A DNA stretch of 64,000 nucleotides from Knoxdaviesia capensis. Its lineage: Eukaryota; Ascomycota; Sordariomycetes; Microascales; Gondwanamycetaceae. Positions 1-11,352 of this stretch are shown here, one piece after another. Made by a program: the position numbers and the translations under genes. The notes under the pieces were generated by a model that saw nothing but the letters and a program-made list of their open reading frames with translations, made no database searches and was not told where the DNA came from. Where the stretch lies: the NCBI GenBank assembly GCA_001510575.1, contig LNGK01000008.1, positions 5,280,981-5,344,980 on the forward strand, in the 5' to 3' direction. The stretch's first letter is position 1. Each line of letters starts with the position of its first letter.

Positions 1-474
1 GGCTAAAGCCTGGGGTTCTTTTCAGACCCTCAGCTTGTGTGATGACTGTTAATCATTCCCATGGACCGGGTTCGTGTAATTGACACAACCCTGGTAGTCT
101 GGACTTCGTGTCAGACTTTGCATTTGTTCGGTGTTTTCGGGTTTGGATCTTCTTGGGTGGTTGGGTTTCGTTTTTTTTGGCTGGCTTTCGCTCTCTAATA
201 TTGCATTGCACCGTTGGTTTTTCGTTCTTTTTCTTTTGTTTTTCTTTGATTCTTTTTTCTTATGTTCTGTTCCAAGGAGTTTTATCATTAGAGGCATCTG
301 ATCTGGTTGCATCCAAAGTTGTCGGAAGAGGAGAGGGTGGCATTTACTGGATTGGGGTATACATGTTGAGATAGAGAGTGGAGCACTCGAATAGTAATAG
401 ATCTCCTTCGTCATTAATAAACTTCTCGTTATAAGTGTTCCTGCACCTGAATCACCGTAACCATGGTGGTGGTT
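1..474. other. Left edge, no recognisable gene
   Basis: This is T-rich sequence downstream of the stop of the transcription factor gene that ends at 475. Only short overlapping ORFs of low-complexity composition are present, and I see no domain, RNA gene or splice-supported exon. It is probably the 3' flank of the neighbouring gene. Confidence 0.5.
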
Positions 475-2462
475 TCAGATAAAACATGCTGCAATCCGAT
501 TCTGACTGAGCATCTTGTTGTAAAACTCAAGTAGATCGGGCTCCCTATCCTCCAGATCCTGCTGAACCCAAGCATCCCGGATCATTTTGTTCGTCAAGGC
601 GAGGGCTCCAAGCGGTTGGCGTCGTAGGGTGTTCCGTAAAACACGCATAGTTGTTGCTCTTTGGTCTTCGGTGTACGCTTCCAGTGAGAGAATGTATAGT
701 GGACAGGGGCGCTCGCAAAATTCTATCCTTTCGAGGATAATGAAGGCCGCATCGACCGCGTTTCGTACCACCGGGGACTGGCGAGGATCACCCCGGGCCA
801 TCCGATAAAGATACACCAGCACGGCAAGCCGAAACACTTCTGCCACGTCAACACGGCGACTCACTTCATCCTGCTCTAGGATTATGATGCCGCCTAAATG
901 TTGCTCCAGGCCGAGAAGCCGGGATTCCAAAGATCTCAGCGCGGCGAGATGATATTGAGATAGATGCTCCGGACTTGTTCGGTCGTGCACACTGTCGATT
1001 GCGTGACAAAAGATCTCCAGAAGTTCAAGTGAACAGCCGCTCATTGGAAGTATCTGCGTAGTGTGCAGCAAGTTACCGTGATCAGCGTAAGAAGAAAATC
1101 GTCTCGAGAGAGTCCTCCGTCGGGCATAACTGGCTTGTTGGCAGGCACTCACCTTGCGGTATTCTGGAGAGAAAACCGACTTGGAAATAATCTTGTCACC
1201 GTCCGCAAGCCGTTTCTGGCTGACCGTGATGTTTTGCCAATGACGAATGCTGAACTTGAACATCACATCGTAGTAGAAGATCCAATCGATGATGAGAGCT
1301 TCGTCGCCAAAATAGGTGTTTCCGTGTTTCATGACATGTCGTGCGATCTTTTTGGTTCCACAGAAGAACATCGACCAGCTCCGGTTGCTTGTCTCGAAGG
1401 TCAACGTCTGAATAAAATCGGTTAACACAAGAAATTGGGGGGGTTATATATATATTTTAATTTTTAAGAAAGTCCAACTTTCCGGATATCATCTGACAGG
1501 CCTACCTCAAAAATACACAACAGCATACTGGCTGACATCGAAGACAAGGCGTAGGATTGCGAGGTTGTGAAGTTTTCAATGGCTCGTTGGAGAGCTCGAA
1601 TAGCTACGGCTTGAAGTGAAAATGCTAGGCTATCCTGACCTAGGTGTTGATATGATAATGCCGAAAGCGCATACCTCGCAGCTGTAGACGGTGCAGAATC
1701 ATTGCTGTGCAACGAGAGTTTGATGAGAAGGCTATAGAGGTCATTAGAAGCATCGCTTGAGAATAGAAGTCGAGCCACAGGGCTGAAGCCTTCCGGTTCC
1801 CAAGAAGTGTGTAAGTTAGGTGAATTTACGGGGAAATAAGTTCCATTTCAGTTCTCGACTTGGGAAGAACAACTCACCATGTGTTGCCATGTACGGATCC
1901 AGATTCAAAATATTGAACCCATGAATTCCTCTTGCGAACCATGTGCTATCGAGAATCTTTTTATCATAGTGAACCAGCTCTTCGGGAAGTTTCCCGGTGT
2001 TAGTGGTGAGATATGGACGCACTGACCAGCACTTAAATGCAACATACCTTTCCCTCCCACCAACTCAATCTGCTTAGTCGAAACATTGATGAAGTCTATC
2101 TCCGCCGATCTGATGGGGAGAATAAAATGGTTGCTTCCCGTTGCCGCGCGCTTCTTGTCGCCGTCCCGAGGCCATGATAACTTCAGGCCGTACCCTAGAC
2201 ATTTATGTCCTTTCTTGGTACAGTTCTCGCATTCCGGGAGGGTCTTATCACAGGCGATTTTATGATCTGCCGCATGGAACGCACAAAAAAAAGTTAATTT
2301 CCGTAAAGTCGATGACAAATGCAATGTCTCTCAACGCCGGGTGTGTATAGGATCCAATCTCAGGGGATACTTACGGCGACAGTTCCAGCATCGCTTCATG
2401 GAGGCTGTCTGGGACGCCGAGCCGGGCTTGGACCTGGACTGAACAAAAGCTCTCCGAGGCAT
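475..2462 (-). CDS. Zn2Cys6 fungal transcription factor with a Fungal_trans_2/DUF3468-type C-terminal region
   Basis: This encodes a probable nuclear DNA-binding regulator of about 508 residues whose target genes are unknown. The inferred exons on the minus strand are 2462-2375, 2266-2048, 1979-1878, 1789-1506, 1407-1153 and 1053-475. Joining exons 1 and 2 (GTAAGT donor, CAG acceptor) creates a complete zinc cluster near residues 26-53: CWNC, six residues, C, six residues, C, two, C, six, C. This is the exact CX2CX6CX6CX2CX6C spacing of GAL4-type proteins. The remainder is helical and resembles the fungal-specific regulatory domain that usually follows this cluster. Two junctions are uncertain. 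After 2048, an AG only 26 nt downstream would give an impossibly short intron, so I use the acceptor at 1980, which follows a perfect CTAAC branch site. The donor after 1506 (GTAGGC) could instead be after 1479. Codon usage is less GC3-biased than in the housekeeping genes to the right. Confidence 0.8.
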
Positions 2463-4609
2463 GTCTGGACTATGTGGTCAAAAGCAGCGAATGGACATGC
2501 GTGAAGCATTGGCTCTAATCGACCGAAAACAAGAACATGGGGCGCATCGTGAGGGATAGGGAGCATCAGGACTCTTTAAATGCAGCAAGAAAGTTGCACA
2601 GACATAGAATCATGGCAAATACAACATGTCTCGTCGCAAAAAAAACGTTCTCTCCGAACGTCCGAGAAGCTATTTTCATCCTTTCTTCGGTCTATAGCTG
2701 CGCATTGCCTCATGCGGGATAGGTCGAGAGGCAAAAAATAGAAAAAAAAAAAAGAAAAACATGGCTTCAGTGGACGTGCATCCTTACATCCACGATGTTG
2801 ACTATTCCAATTAAAGACGGAGCGGGCCACTGGAACACGAGTTCGGCCTGGTTCGCTCGTAACGCCGCCATGGATCTCTCTTCAAACGAGTCCGGGAAAC
2901 TGATTGGATCAAGCCCGGACGGCCTGGCCCGACGACATTTGCCTGCCGGCGAAGGACAGATGTCTCGGTAAATGTTGCTCCTGAGCTCGGAGCTGTCCCA
3001 CACTTGGTTCTCATGAATCAGGTTTGCCATGCTTGTAAGAGGACAAAGAGACGTTCACGAGATGCAAATGATTTTACACAGTCAAGAACTATGATACGAA
3101 GAGCAGCAAGCACAGAGAAATCACGTGTTGCAGGTAGATATGCCCTAATCTTGGGCTCCTTCGCATCTGGTGTATCAATTGTGAGAGACGGAAGGTGCAG
3201 ACGATTGTGGCTGCTCTCCAACATGGAGGAAAGCCCAAAGTGGAGTTTTGCAACTCATCGAGCTTCATTTTGCCGGGGTTTCCATCCAATATGTTTGATT
3301 TACTAATCACCCGAATCCAACATAAAAAGATACGGGCGCTTCTCTTTCTGAGAGGTCTCGACTCCGCTCGCTGGAGTTCAATGCTACAGAATCGGGCGGT
3401 GCACAAGTCTCAGCGCTCGCTTTGGTGCCCGTGTCGTGGTGCACCGCTTGTCTTGACAGATCGGGCCGGATCAGTAATCGGAGGCCTGCTTACAATCTGC
3501 TCACAGACGAATAAATATCAGGGACCTAGTTGATAGCGGAAACTATCAGCGATGGAGATCGTCGCCAATACGCCAACAGACCAATAAGACATCAACCAGC
3601 TCACCACCAGAGATAGACCCCCACGGGAAGTGTGGGTTGACGGATTACAAAATCAGTCCGGTATGTGGCCTTCAATTTTCCTGATAATGCGGTCCCATCC
3701 CCCCCGAGAATGCTGGATGCAATTTGAGCTTTTTGTTTGGGACCCTCGTGTCCGTGGCCGATCGGAGATCACCTATGGAAGACGGGACCAGCTTCGCAGC
3801 ACTTCGCCCTCCGTGGTCGTTGATAGAGCCTTGAGTAAGTATATAATCACGTTTCTGACCGGCAACATACAAAGAAAGTGATAGGTAGCCGAGTCTAGAC
3901 GGGGATGATTTTACGCCCGCTTCTTGCCAAGATGCACGGAGAACGATCAGTTCGGAGGCAGATTATACAACACTCGTTCTAGGAATCCAGACGCATACGC
4001 AGCCGCGAGTGTCAAGATCTGCTGTGAGTTTACAACACTCTTCCTGATGACCCCCCTCTCCTTCTCTGTTACTCCTCCCCCACGACATCGAGAGATGTGA
4101 AGCCAGCCATTGGCTGGACTACAAGTACGGAGCAAGCGCTGACAGACTGTGAATGGCCGGCGTTTATTGAGATAAGCCCGCCGATAAGTTTTTTGTTTTG
4201 TTTAATACGACATCAATCCTCCTGATCTCTGCGTCCGTGGGTACCGAATATTGCCGTCGAGAAGAAGATAACTAGATGGACATATAATTACTGGTGGCGA
4301 CTATCACCCCTGCCTCAGGCTGAGCACCAAACGTTAACAGGTTGCCGCGATGATAGCAATACGACCGAACAAGGAAGCGACGAGAAGCGAAGAAGACGAG
4401 AAAAAGCAGGAGATGCTTAAAAATCAATATTGAAATCGGACGGCTGAAAAGAAAGAAAAAATATCCTTCGAGAGACCCCGAGAAACATACGTGATGCTAT
4501 TTGGTCGATGGTCAACAGCCAGCAATAACAATCATGGTTGAGGAGAGGCGGAGAGGGCCAATGGCGACACTAATTCAGGCCAGGGCCTTTCGATTAGTGT
4601 TCCCGACTT

Positions 4610-4872
4610 ACACCACTCAGGTATATATCATGGAGGTGGCTTTCTCTGCCTGATATAGACATTTTTCCTTCTTTATCTCTACGACGAACCTACTAGAAAC
4701 ATAATCTCTACCCTCACTTACTCCGACATTTTCCCCTCCTTTGATTCTATCTCCTTTTTCTTCTATTACTAATCTTATCAATATAGCTTTCTGAAGATTG
4801 CCTCCCCCTTAGAGCGCGACCATAAACAAGTCATGAGCGATCGAAGACTACGAAGTGAAGGGGAGGAACTGA
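4610..4872 (+). promoter_or_regulatory. Orphan promoter/leader-like stretch
   Basis: A TATA-like element (gtatatatca near 4620) is followed about 40 bp later by roughly 150 nt of strongly pyrimidine-rich sequence, the usual look of a highly transcribed fungal promoter and 5' leader. The first downstream ATG (about 4833) opens only a 16-codon frame. No long exon follows, so this could drive a lost gene, a non-coding RNA or a gene whose exons I cannot see. Confidence 0.25.
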
Positions 4873-7203
4873 GAGAAGGATGAGGAAGTTCTTTATGACG
4901 GGATGTTTTCTTATCTGTGCTTATTTCCCGGCCTACCCTGCCATGGGAACCACCGTTAGCACACTTTGTGCCACAGTATCTGGTGTGGATGAGGATTGTG
5001 CTATACCACTAGGCCCCAGCTGGCGATTTTCACGTTTCTCCTGCTGACAGAAAAGGTCTCGACCATGCAGTCCCTCCCCAAACAACATGGACCTAAGTGA
5101 TCATTGGGTGCCACGAATCGGAGCTCATGCGCCAAGTTCCCATGATCCTGAGGGATTCGGGAATGGATACGTGAGATAGGAGGCAAGGAAGCATACACGC
5201 TCAGTTTGGGGAGCCTCATCCCTGGATGGACTAGGGCCTGTGAGTTGGAGAAACACAAGAATGTGGTCGAGGCGAGCCACTGTTCTTCTGGTACGTAATA
5301 TTTAGCAGATGGAAACGCTGCGGAAATCTGGGGAACGAACACCTGGCACAGTCAAATGAACTTCTCAAAGCGAAAAGACTCTTTGTCTGGAGGCCTTGCA
5401 TTTTTGGTTGATGCTCATTCGAGACAAGCATTTCTTCAATTTCTGACAACTTATATTACCGGACTTCTGGTCTTTCTCCCCCGACTTTCTAGAAGTACGC
5501 CCAGGAAGCAAGCGGGGTTGAGACAATGTGGGCCGAGTCAACCCGGTCCCCGTTGATACAGCCGGCCCCACACGTTCACCATCGACGTTCATCTCTCCAG
5601 TCTTCGTTTCCCGGTCGTTCTTCGGTGCCTCGATATCTGTGCACTGAATGCCGAGCGGATGGCCTGTGGAAGTTTCTGAACGCCCTTCTGCGTGTTCACC
5701 GGAAGTCGTTGGACATAGGGCGCCGAAGTCGGGAGGGGGGTTGGAGAATGTCCCCTGGATGCAGTCCCCGTGGCTTTGACGCTTCTCCAGGTTTCGATTG
5801 CGCTACTTGTCTTGCGCGTTATCCGGGTGAGCCCGAGATCGGGGCTACTTGACGCACTCCATTGGGGAACCGGCCAACGAGCCGAAACGCCGCGTACAAG
5901 CGGATGGTCGCAAATGAGGGCCCCAGGAGGATGAACTACTAGCGCCTTCATATAATGGTCATTTCCAGATTCCAGACCCTCGGTTAAGCGCCTGTAGACT
6001 TTGCGTTGTTGATCTGGGTTGCGTTCCATCTCGGGGGTTGTTCTTCGTACTGGTCGAGAACGGTTGTATCCTTCCTATCTATTCGTGAGGACCGTGTCTG
6101 ATCCCAATGGTTCCGCTGGAGCGTCTCCTATCCAGGCCCTCACACACGTGAAGTTGTCCTCCGTGAGGAGATTGAAGGCACACTTGCGTTTGGTGTGCCT
6201 GGTAAGCTTAGCCCCGTCCAACTGGCTGTGTTTGGACCGGCTGAAGTCAATTGTGGGTGTTTTCAGGTGTGAGCTCGGCAATCTCCTTTTGTAGGTTGGC
6301 GGGGAGTTGGGTTCTGGGGTTTATGTCGGGGCTGAAGAAGGGTTTGGAGTCGTGTCTGGGGAGAATCTGGGTCAAGCCGTCTATGATGGAGGAGATGAAG
6401 TCTTCGGAACGGTTTCGGGCGCTCCCTCCCTCCCTGGAAGGCTGGCTGAGTCATTGTTCAGAAGACATTTCGTATTAGAAAGCGTCGTGTTGGGGAAACG
6501 GCCAATTTACACGAGCGACTGTCAATGCTCTCTACCTGTCTCATGTCACACCATAGACTGCCCTGATATCTCCATCGTATAAGTATTGTTCACGTGTGTA
6601 GTGTGTATGTGTAAATTCTCTGACAGTGCGTGATGCTTTTTACCCCCTCTCTGACCAGGGGCGTTGATCCACCGATGATCAAAATCATGAGGCCGGAGAA
6701 GCGGGGCCCCAGGGCTGCCGAAGCCCGGCGAAAACAACGGGTAACAGCATCATTCTCCGGGAAGCGGGATGGAAGGAGAAAGAAGAAAGCAAAAATCTCC
6801 TTCCTTCCATTAAAAACAAACGAGGTTCAGGGACTATGAACACGATTCGCTCAAGAAAGTCTGGACACAGCCCGGCGCGGTAATAGGCCCTCCTCCTACG
6901 TTAAGGCCAAGATGTTTCCCGGGCCCTGAACATGCGCTTGGGGCGGGGGCGAAGGGCGTTTCTTGTCTGGAGAGGTGTCTAGAATCCTTTTGAAGATAAC
7001 AGGCATCATGATGGAGTCACTAGACACCGCTGGAAATAGAAGAGAAAACACGATACATCGACATTCCCGGACCCTACATGTGTAAATACCCGGGAACAGG
7101 GCCAGATCGAGAAAGGAAGGTTATTTGGATCGGGGAGGAGGGAAAAGAGACATGCAAAAAGGTATATAAAAAGAATTAAAAGAGGGCCCGACCCCCGGTG
7201 TGG

Positions 7204-7219
7204 CCTTTTGGCCAAAAGG
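7204..7219. repeat. Perfect 16-bp palindrome CCTTTTGGCCAAAAGG
   Basis: Read directly, both strands are identical over 16 bases. It lies about 580 bp upstream of the serine dehydratase start codon, so a dimeric regulator could bind it, but no known site is matched. Confidence 0.6.
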
Positions 7220-7637
7220 TCTAGTTCGGGATCTTTTTTGGTCTCCTGTTCCAGTGTCTCCAACCAAGTCTTGTTCGTATTACACCCTCACTCACTTACT
7301 ACTTGCTGCGCTCCGTTTCCGCCCGTATGGAGATCTTTGGGGCTTTCCCGGCTTTCGTATGCCGATAGAAGCCTCTAGTAAGCCGGATCTCCCACTGACT
7401 GGGAATTAACGGACTGCCTGCAATATTACAGGGACGTTTTTTTAATTTTTAATTTTTTTAATCTCTGCTTATCAGCCATTAATACGTTTTCTATATAGGC
7501 GCCGCCGGTTGCACTGCGTGGGCGATGAGTGAGAGGCTTCTGTTCTTATCTCTTTCTGTGCAGTTATCCGTGATTCTTCCTTTCATTCCCCTTGATTGAC
7601 GTTTCACTACGGCTATTCTGGTGTCTTCCTCTGGGTA

Positions 7638-7642
<5 letters not shown>

Positions 7643-7681
<39 letters not shown>
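7643..7681 (+). repeat. (TC)n microsatellite, 39 bp
   Basis: About 19 uninterrupted TC units lie in the leader or promoter of the serine dehydratase gene, 117 bp upstream of its ATG. CT tracts are common just upstream of fungal transcription starts, but this one is long and perfect enough to vary between strains. Confidence 0.95.
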
Positions 7682-7684
<3 letters not shown>

Positions 7685-7797
7685 GTCTTGGAATATCGCG
7701 GATTATACACTCATCAGTCGTGTTATCCGTGACTGTATCTCAATCAAATACATACAACTAACCCCACCATCACTTACACCGTCGACATATTTCCACA

Positions 7798-8922
7798 ATG
7801 GGCTCTGTTTCTCACGAACCCGTGAACCCCTGGGTCGAGACTCCGTTGATTCGGAGTTTTCCTCTGTCCCAGATTGCCGGATGGTTCGTGGAAGCCCGTC
7901 AATAAGAAACCCGAAGCAGCCGAGTCTTACGGCCGCCTTGATGTTTCCATAACTTTCTTGGCTTTTCTAACTTTTTTTCTGGCTGTTGCATGTACAGCAA
8001 CATCTGGCTTAAGCTCGACAACTTGCAGCCGTCGGGCTCGTTCAAGTCGCGCGGCATCGGCAATATGATGTGCGTGGCCGCCCGCAAGGCCGCTCCGGGC
8101 GCGAACGTGCGCTTCTACTGCTCGTCGAGCGGCAACGCCGGCCTCGCCTGCATCACCACCGCACGCACCCTCGGACTCCCCGCCACGATCGTGGTGCACA
8201 ACGCCACGTCGCCGGTGATCAAGCGCAAGCTGACGGAGCTGGGCGCCGACGTGCACCAGCAGGGCAACAACTGGCCCGAGGCCGACCGGTACCTGCGCGA
8301 GCACCTGCTGGGCAACGACGTTGACGGCGTGTACGTGCCGCCGTTCGACCACCCGGACATCTGGGCCGGCGCCGAGAGCCTGGTCGACGAGCTGGTGCGT
8401 CAGATCGACGTGCCGGTCGACGGCATCGTGTGCAGCGTCGGCGGCGGCGGCCTGCTGAACGGCATCGCCCAGGGCCTGGACAAGTACCCCGGCTCGATGC
8501 ACTATCCGTCCAAGATCCTGGCCGTTGAGACCGACGGCGCCGACAGTCTGGCTGCCTGCGCCCGCGCCGGCTCGTGGGTGTCGCTGTCGAAAATCACCTC
8601 CATTGCCTCGTCGCTCGGCTCGCTGCGCGTGTCGGAGCGCTCGTACAAGCTCCTGGCCGAGGGCCGCGCGACCAGCTGCGTAGTGTCGGACGGCCAGGCC
8701 GCCATGGCGTGCGTGCGGTTTGCGGACGACATGCGCATGCTGGTCGAGGTGGCCTGCGGTGCAACTCTGGCCGCCGTGTACGAGGGCTTGTTGGAGAAGA
8801 ACTTGACCCAGCCCGGCAAGGAGTGGAAGGACCACAACATCGTGATCGTCGTTTGCGGCGGTTCCGGTGTGTCCCTCGATCTGCTGGCGGACTACCGCCG
8901 TCAGTACGGACAGACCGCCTAA
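7798..8922 (+). CDS. CHA1: L-serine/L-threonine dehydratase (CHA1 type, PLP-dependent)
   Basis: This enzyme deaminates L-serine to pyruvate and L-threonine to 2-oxobutyrate, feeding hydroxy-amino-acid catabolism in the cytosol or mitochondrion. Two exons, 7798-7883 and 7998-8922, are joined across a 114-nt intron (GTTCGT donor, ACAG acceptor) and give 336 residues, the normal family size. The junction restores the expected sequence AGCNIWLK. The PLP-binding lysine is K45 in PSGSFKSRG. SSSGNAG (residues 71-77) is the substrate loop, and GGGGL (177-181) is the phosphate-binding glycine loop. CGGSGVS near the C-terminus is the cofactor-ring contact. The start follows ccacaATGG and fits the family N-terminus. 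There is no C-terminal ACT domain, so it is the short catabolic enzyme rather than biosynthetic threonine deaminase. It is convergent with MHF1. Confidence 0.93.
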
Positions 8923-9602
8923 TACAGGGCGAGGTAACGACTTGACTTTCTTCATACTACATGATTTTGCTTTTCCTTTCTCTCTTCATTTACAGTGATT
9001 ATTTGCTTGGTTTTTTTAGAAGGTACGGGGGATAATACGGCTTCGTCGGATTCGGTGATAGAACTTGGATATGAGCGATGTTGATGTTGTTGAAAAGATG
9101 TTTGATTTATTTCATTAATGACCGCTTTGAATTGTTCATATGCCCCTTTCATGGGATTTCTTCCCTTTACTGGTAAACTCACGTTAGACTAGACACGCGA
9201 GAGAGGGAACGCCTGGCCCCCCCCAACAATAGACGATGGCTGAACCACGCAGAACTCCGGCGAGATAGTGATACAAACATGGACGGGGATGGCAGACACC
9301 CCGAGTCCCTTCTTCCTTCTCCCTCGCTCCGCCAATGCGCCAGCAACTCCTCTTCCCCCTCCGAATTCCGGAGCGAGTTGTACGATGATATGACATACCG
9401 ACGCAGGAGGTCCATCGAAAGCCGGATAAGAACTGAAGGACTGCCATTTATCTGCCCAGCGACAGCCTTTGCACGGGCGTCGTCACAGAAGATGTGGAGA
9501 AGAAAGGACTCAGAAGCCATACGGTGATGTCGCACCAGCAATAGACAATTGCATTGCACGACCAACAACGGAACACCACCGCCACCAAAAGAAATGCCCG
9601 TG
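8923..9602. other. Convergent intergenic region between CHA1-type and MHF1 genes
   Basis: Two 3' ends face each other here. The ORFs present (such as minus 9179-9655) overlap the MHF1 tail and show no family resemblance. I see nothing beyond expected 3' UTR sequence. Confidence 0.5.
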
Positions 9603-10230
9603 TTACCGCCGCTTCGCCCGGCTATCGGCCTTGTCGGCATTGAGGTCGTCGACAAACGCCTTGATGATTCCGTGCAAGTCCTGGTTGCGGCGCGCGAGGA
9701 GCACCACGTCGTCGGTGGTCACTGTGGAGCGACCGGCGTGGTTCGCAAAGCTCTCCAGGTCGATAGCGATGTTTTCTAGGAGGGCATGTGTTAGACGGAG
9801 TGCACATGTGCAGACAGGAATGGGATTGTTGGTGGGGTCTGCAAACACAGACAGTGTCCGCGGGGAGCCGCGGCAGAGAACCAAATAAAGACGGAAAAAG
9901 GTCGCTGGCCGCCAAACAACACAACACGTACCGATCTGCGTCCACACCATCTCCGTCATCGCGCCGATGAACTGCGGCGTCGCGTTGCGGTTGCGCCGCA
10001 TCACCTCGTCGTCGACCATCTTGCCGATGGAAAACCAGAGAGCGGCCTTGAGACGCTAGAAAGTGCCGAGAACACACGAAAACGAGGCGCCGGTTAGCAT
10101 GACCGCCATTCAGCTCCAATGGAGGGGTCCAGCCTTTCACCGAAGAGATGGGCAACAAGTCTGACACATGGTGCTGGGGAGTCTGGAGAAGACGCACCTC
10201 TTTGCGGCTCTCGTCAGAGACATCGGCCAT
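9603..10230 (-). CDS. MHF1: MHF1/CENP-S histone-fold protein
   Basis: This is the small histone-fold subunit that pairs with MHF2/CENP-X, acting with FANCM-type helicases at stalled forks and in the CENP-T-S-X complex at kinetochores. Three exons, 10230-10198, 10055-9932 and 9775-9603, give 109 residues. The introns have GTGCGT and GTACGT donors and CTAG acceptors. The spliced protein runs from RLKAALWFSIGKMVDDE through TPQFIGAMTEMVWTQIENIAIDLE to TVTTDDVVLLARRN, which is the three-helix CENP-S fold (also called the TAF9-like or apoptosis-inducing domain). The tail is basic. It is divergent from PGA2 over a 1.1 kb shared upstream region that carries three telobox-like words close to this gene. 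Confidence 0.9.
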
Positions 10231-11352
10231 GATGGAAGGATCCTGTCAAGATTGTACGGTGGGCAATCGTCTGACTGGAAAGAGAGATGTAAGTTGCATC
10301 TAATCGTGATCCGTCGAATTGTTTCCGGTTCAAGATGGTGATCACGCGCTTGAGTGTTTGCTGTTACGCGCCCGCCAACCGGCAGCAAGTGGCACAGGCC
10401 GATGGAGGGGCAAGCCAACCCTAACACCCCGAGCTAACCCTAGCAATTAGGTTAACCCTAACTTTGCAGAGATCATGCAGCCTCAAACCAAGGTTTCACC
10501 CGCCCATGAAATCTACCCATTGTGCCCTCTACGAAATAAAACACGCACGTGAGAGCCTCAAACATCTTCCACTCTCAACACGGCCATTTTCCGAGTCTTT
10601 TTTCTTTCGCCTTGCAAGATTTCGCTTCGCGATGCCAAGATTGCAGCGCGTTTAACCATGACAGCACGTTTTGGCGCTGCTCAATGCTAGTGGTCGCGCG
10701 TTTGTCAGCTCAGCCGAGATAACCTGTCGTCATATTTTCTGTTGTGCAGGTTTTCCTGCTTCCTCCACCGAAGCACACAAATTTTCGTTGTTCTGTTCTC
10801 CGCTCCCCCTGGTCGATTCAATTGTGAATTCCCTGTTTCTTCATGGGTTCTGGACCTTTTAACATCAAACAGTCAGTAGTGCGCCTCATATCTGCTGCAC
10901 GCTAGGATCCAATCGCATAACTCTTAAATTCGTTCCGTACCATTCCTGCACTCATCTGCCGGAAATCGCCTCGCCACTGGTCTTTCTCTTTTTTCTCTGT
11001 CCTTGATATTTGATTTCTCGATTCTGTGATCTGGTTGATTATTTAAAATTCCCTCTTCTGTGAATATATCCCACGTTGTAACCTGCGAACTGTCGTCGTT
11101 GAACCTCTGCTTATTCCCGGCTTCCTCCAACATCTGCCACGCGCACATTCGTCCCGCCGATCTCGCCCGCCTCCGGCGTTCTCTCGGTCTCGCGCATATC
11201 CCCGCGACACACTCATCCAAAGCACGCGACCACTTCACCGAAGCCGCAACTGCACACGCCGCTTCCGTGCCGCCTGTGTATATATCGCCCAACTCTCCCT
11301 CCCTCTCTCCCACACTCACCCCCACACCCACACCCCCACAACACCCGCAACC
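10231..11352. promoter_or_regulatory. Divergent promoter region MHF1 / PGA2
   Basis: The region separates two start codons facing away from each other. Near MHF1 it holds a cluster of AACCCTA words (10417-10461). Toward PGA2 it becomes C/A-rich, ending in ACCC/CACA-type sequence before the ATG. No further gene is supported. Confidence 0.6.
10417..10461. promoter_or_regulatory. Triple telobox-like cluster
   Basis: AACCCTAA at 10417-10424, AACCCTAG at 10436-10443 and AACCCTAA at 10454-10461 are direct copies about 18-19 bp apart. They lie 187-231 bp upstream of the MHF1 start. Such telomere-like words are known binding sites of Myb/TRF-like factors (Tbf1 in yeasts) in housekeeping promoters; that they are used here is inference. 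Confidence 0.55.

Larger units (their letters stand above)
2463..7797. other. 5.3 kb without a supportable gene
   Basis: All ORFs here are short and overlapping, and none gave a recognisable family. The least random are minus-strand 2767-3030, which ends next to a plausible GTAAGG donor, minus-strand 5589-6029 (146 codons), and plus-strand 3195-3533. They may be relics of genes or chance ORFs. The right end, from about 7130, is the promoter and leader of the serine dehydratase gene. A promoter-like stretch at 4610-4872 and a palindrome at 7204-7219 are listed separately. Confidence 0.4.

Noticed and set aside
3004..3230. Possible half zinc clusters (VCHACKRTKRR and CINCERRKVQ) on the plus strand
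   Set aside because: Neither continues with the required cysteine spacing, and they cannot be spliced into a complete Zn2Cys6 motif.
5589..6029. 146-codon minus-strand ORF followed by an overlapping ATGA start of a 75-codon ORF
   Set aside because: Overlapping stop-start coupling is not expected in fungal nuclear genes, and neither product resembles a family.
7927..8955. A 342-codon ORF antisense to the serine dehydratase gene, longer than the sense exon
   Set aside because: It is a by-product of strong GC3 bias in the sense gene, which removes stops from the opposite frame. Its Ala/Arg/His/Val-rich composition and lack of domain support this.
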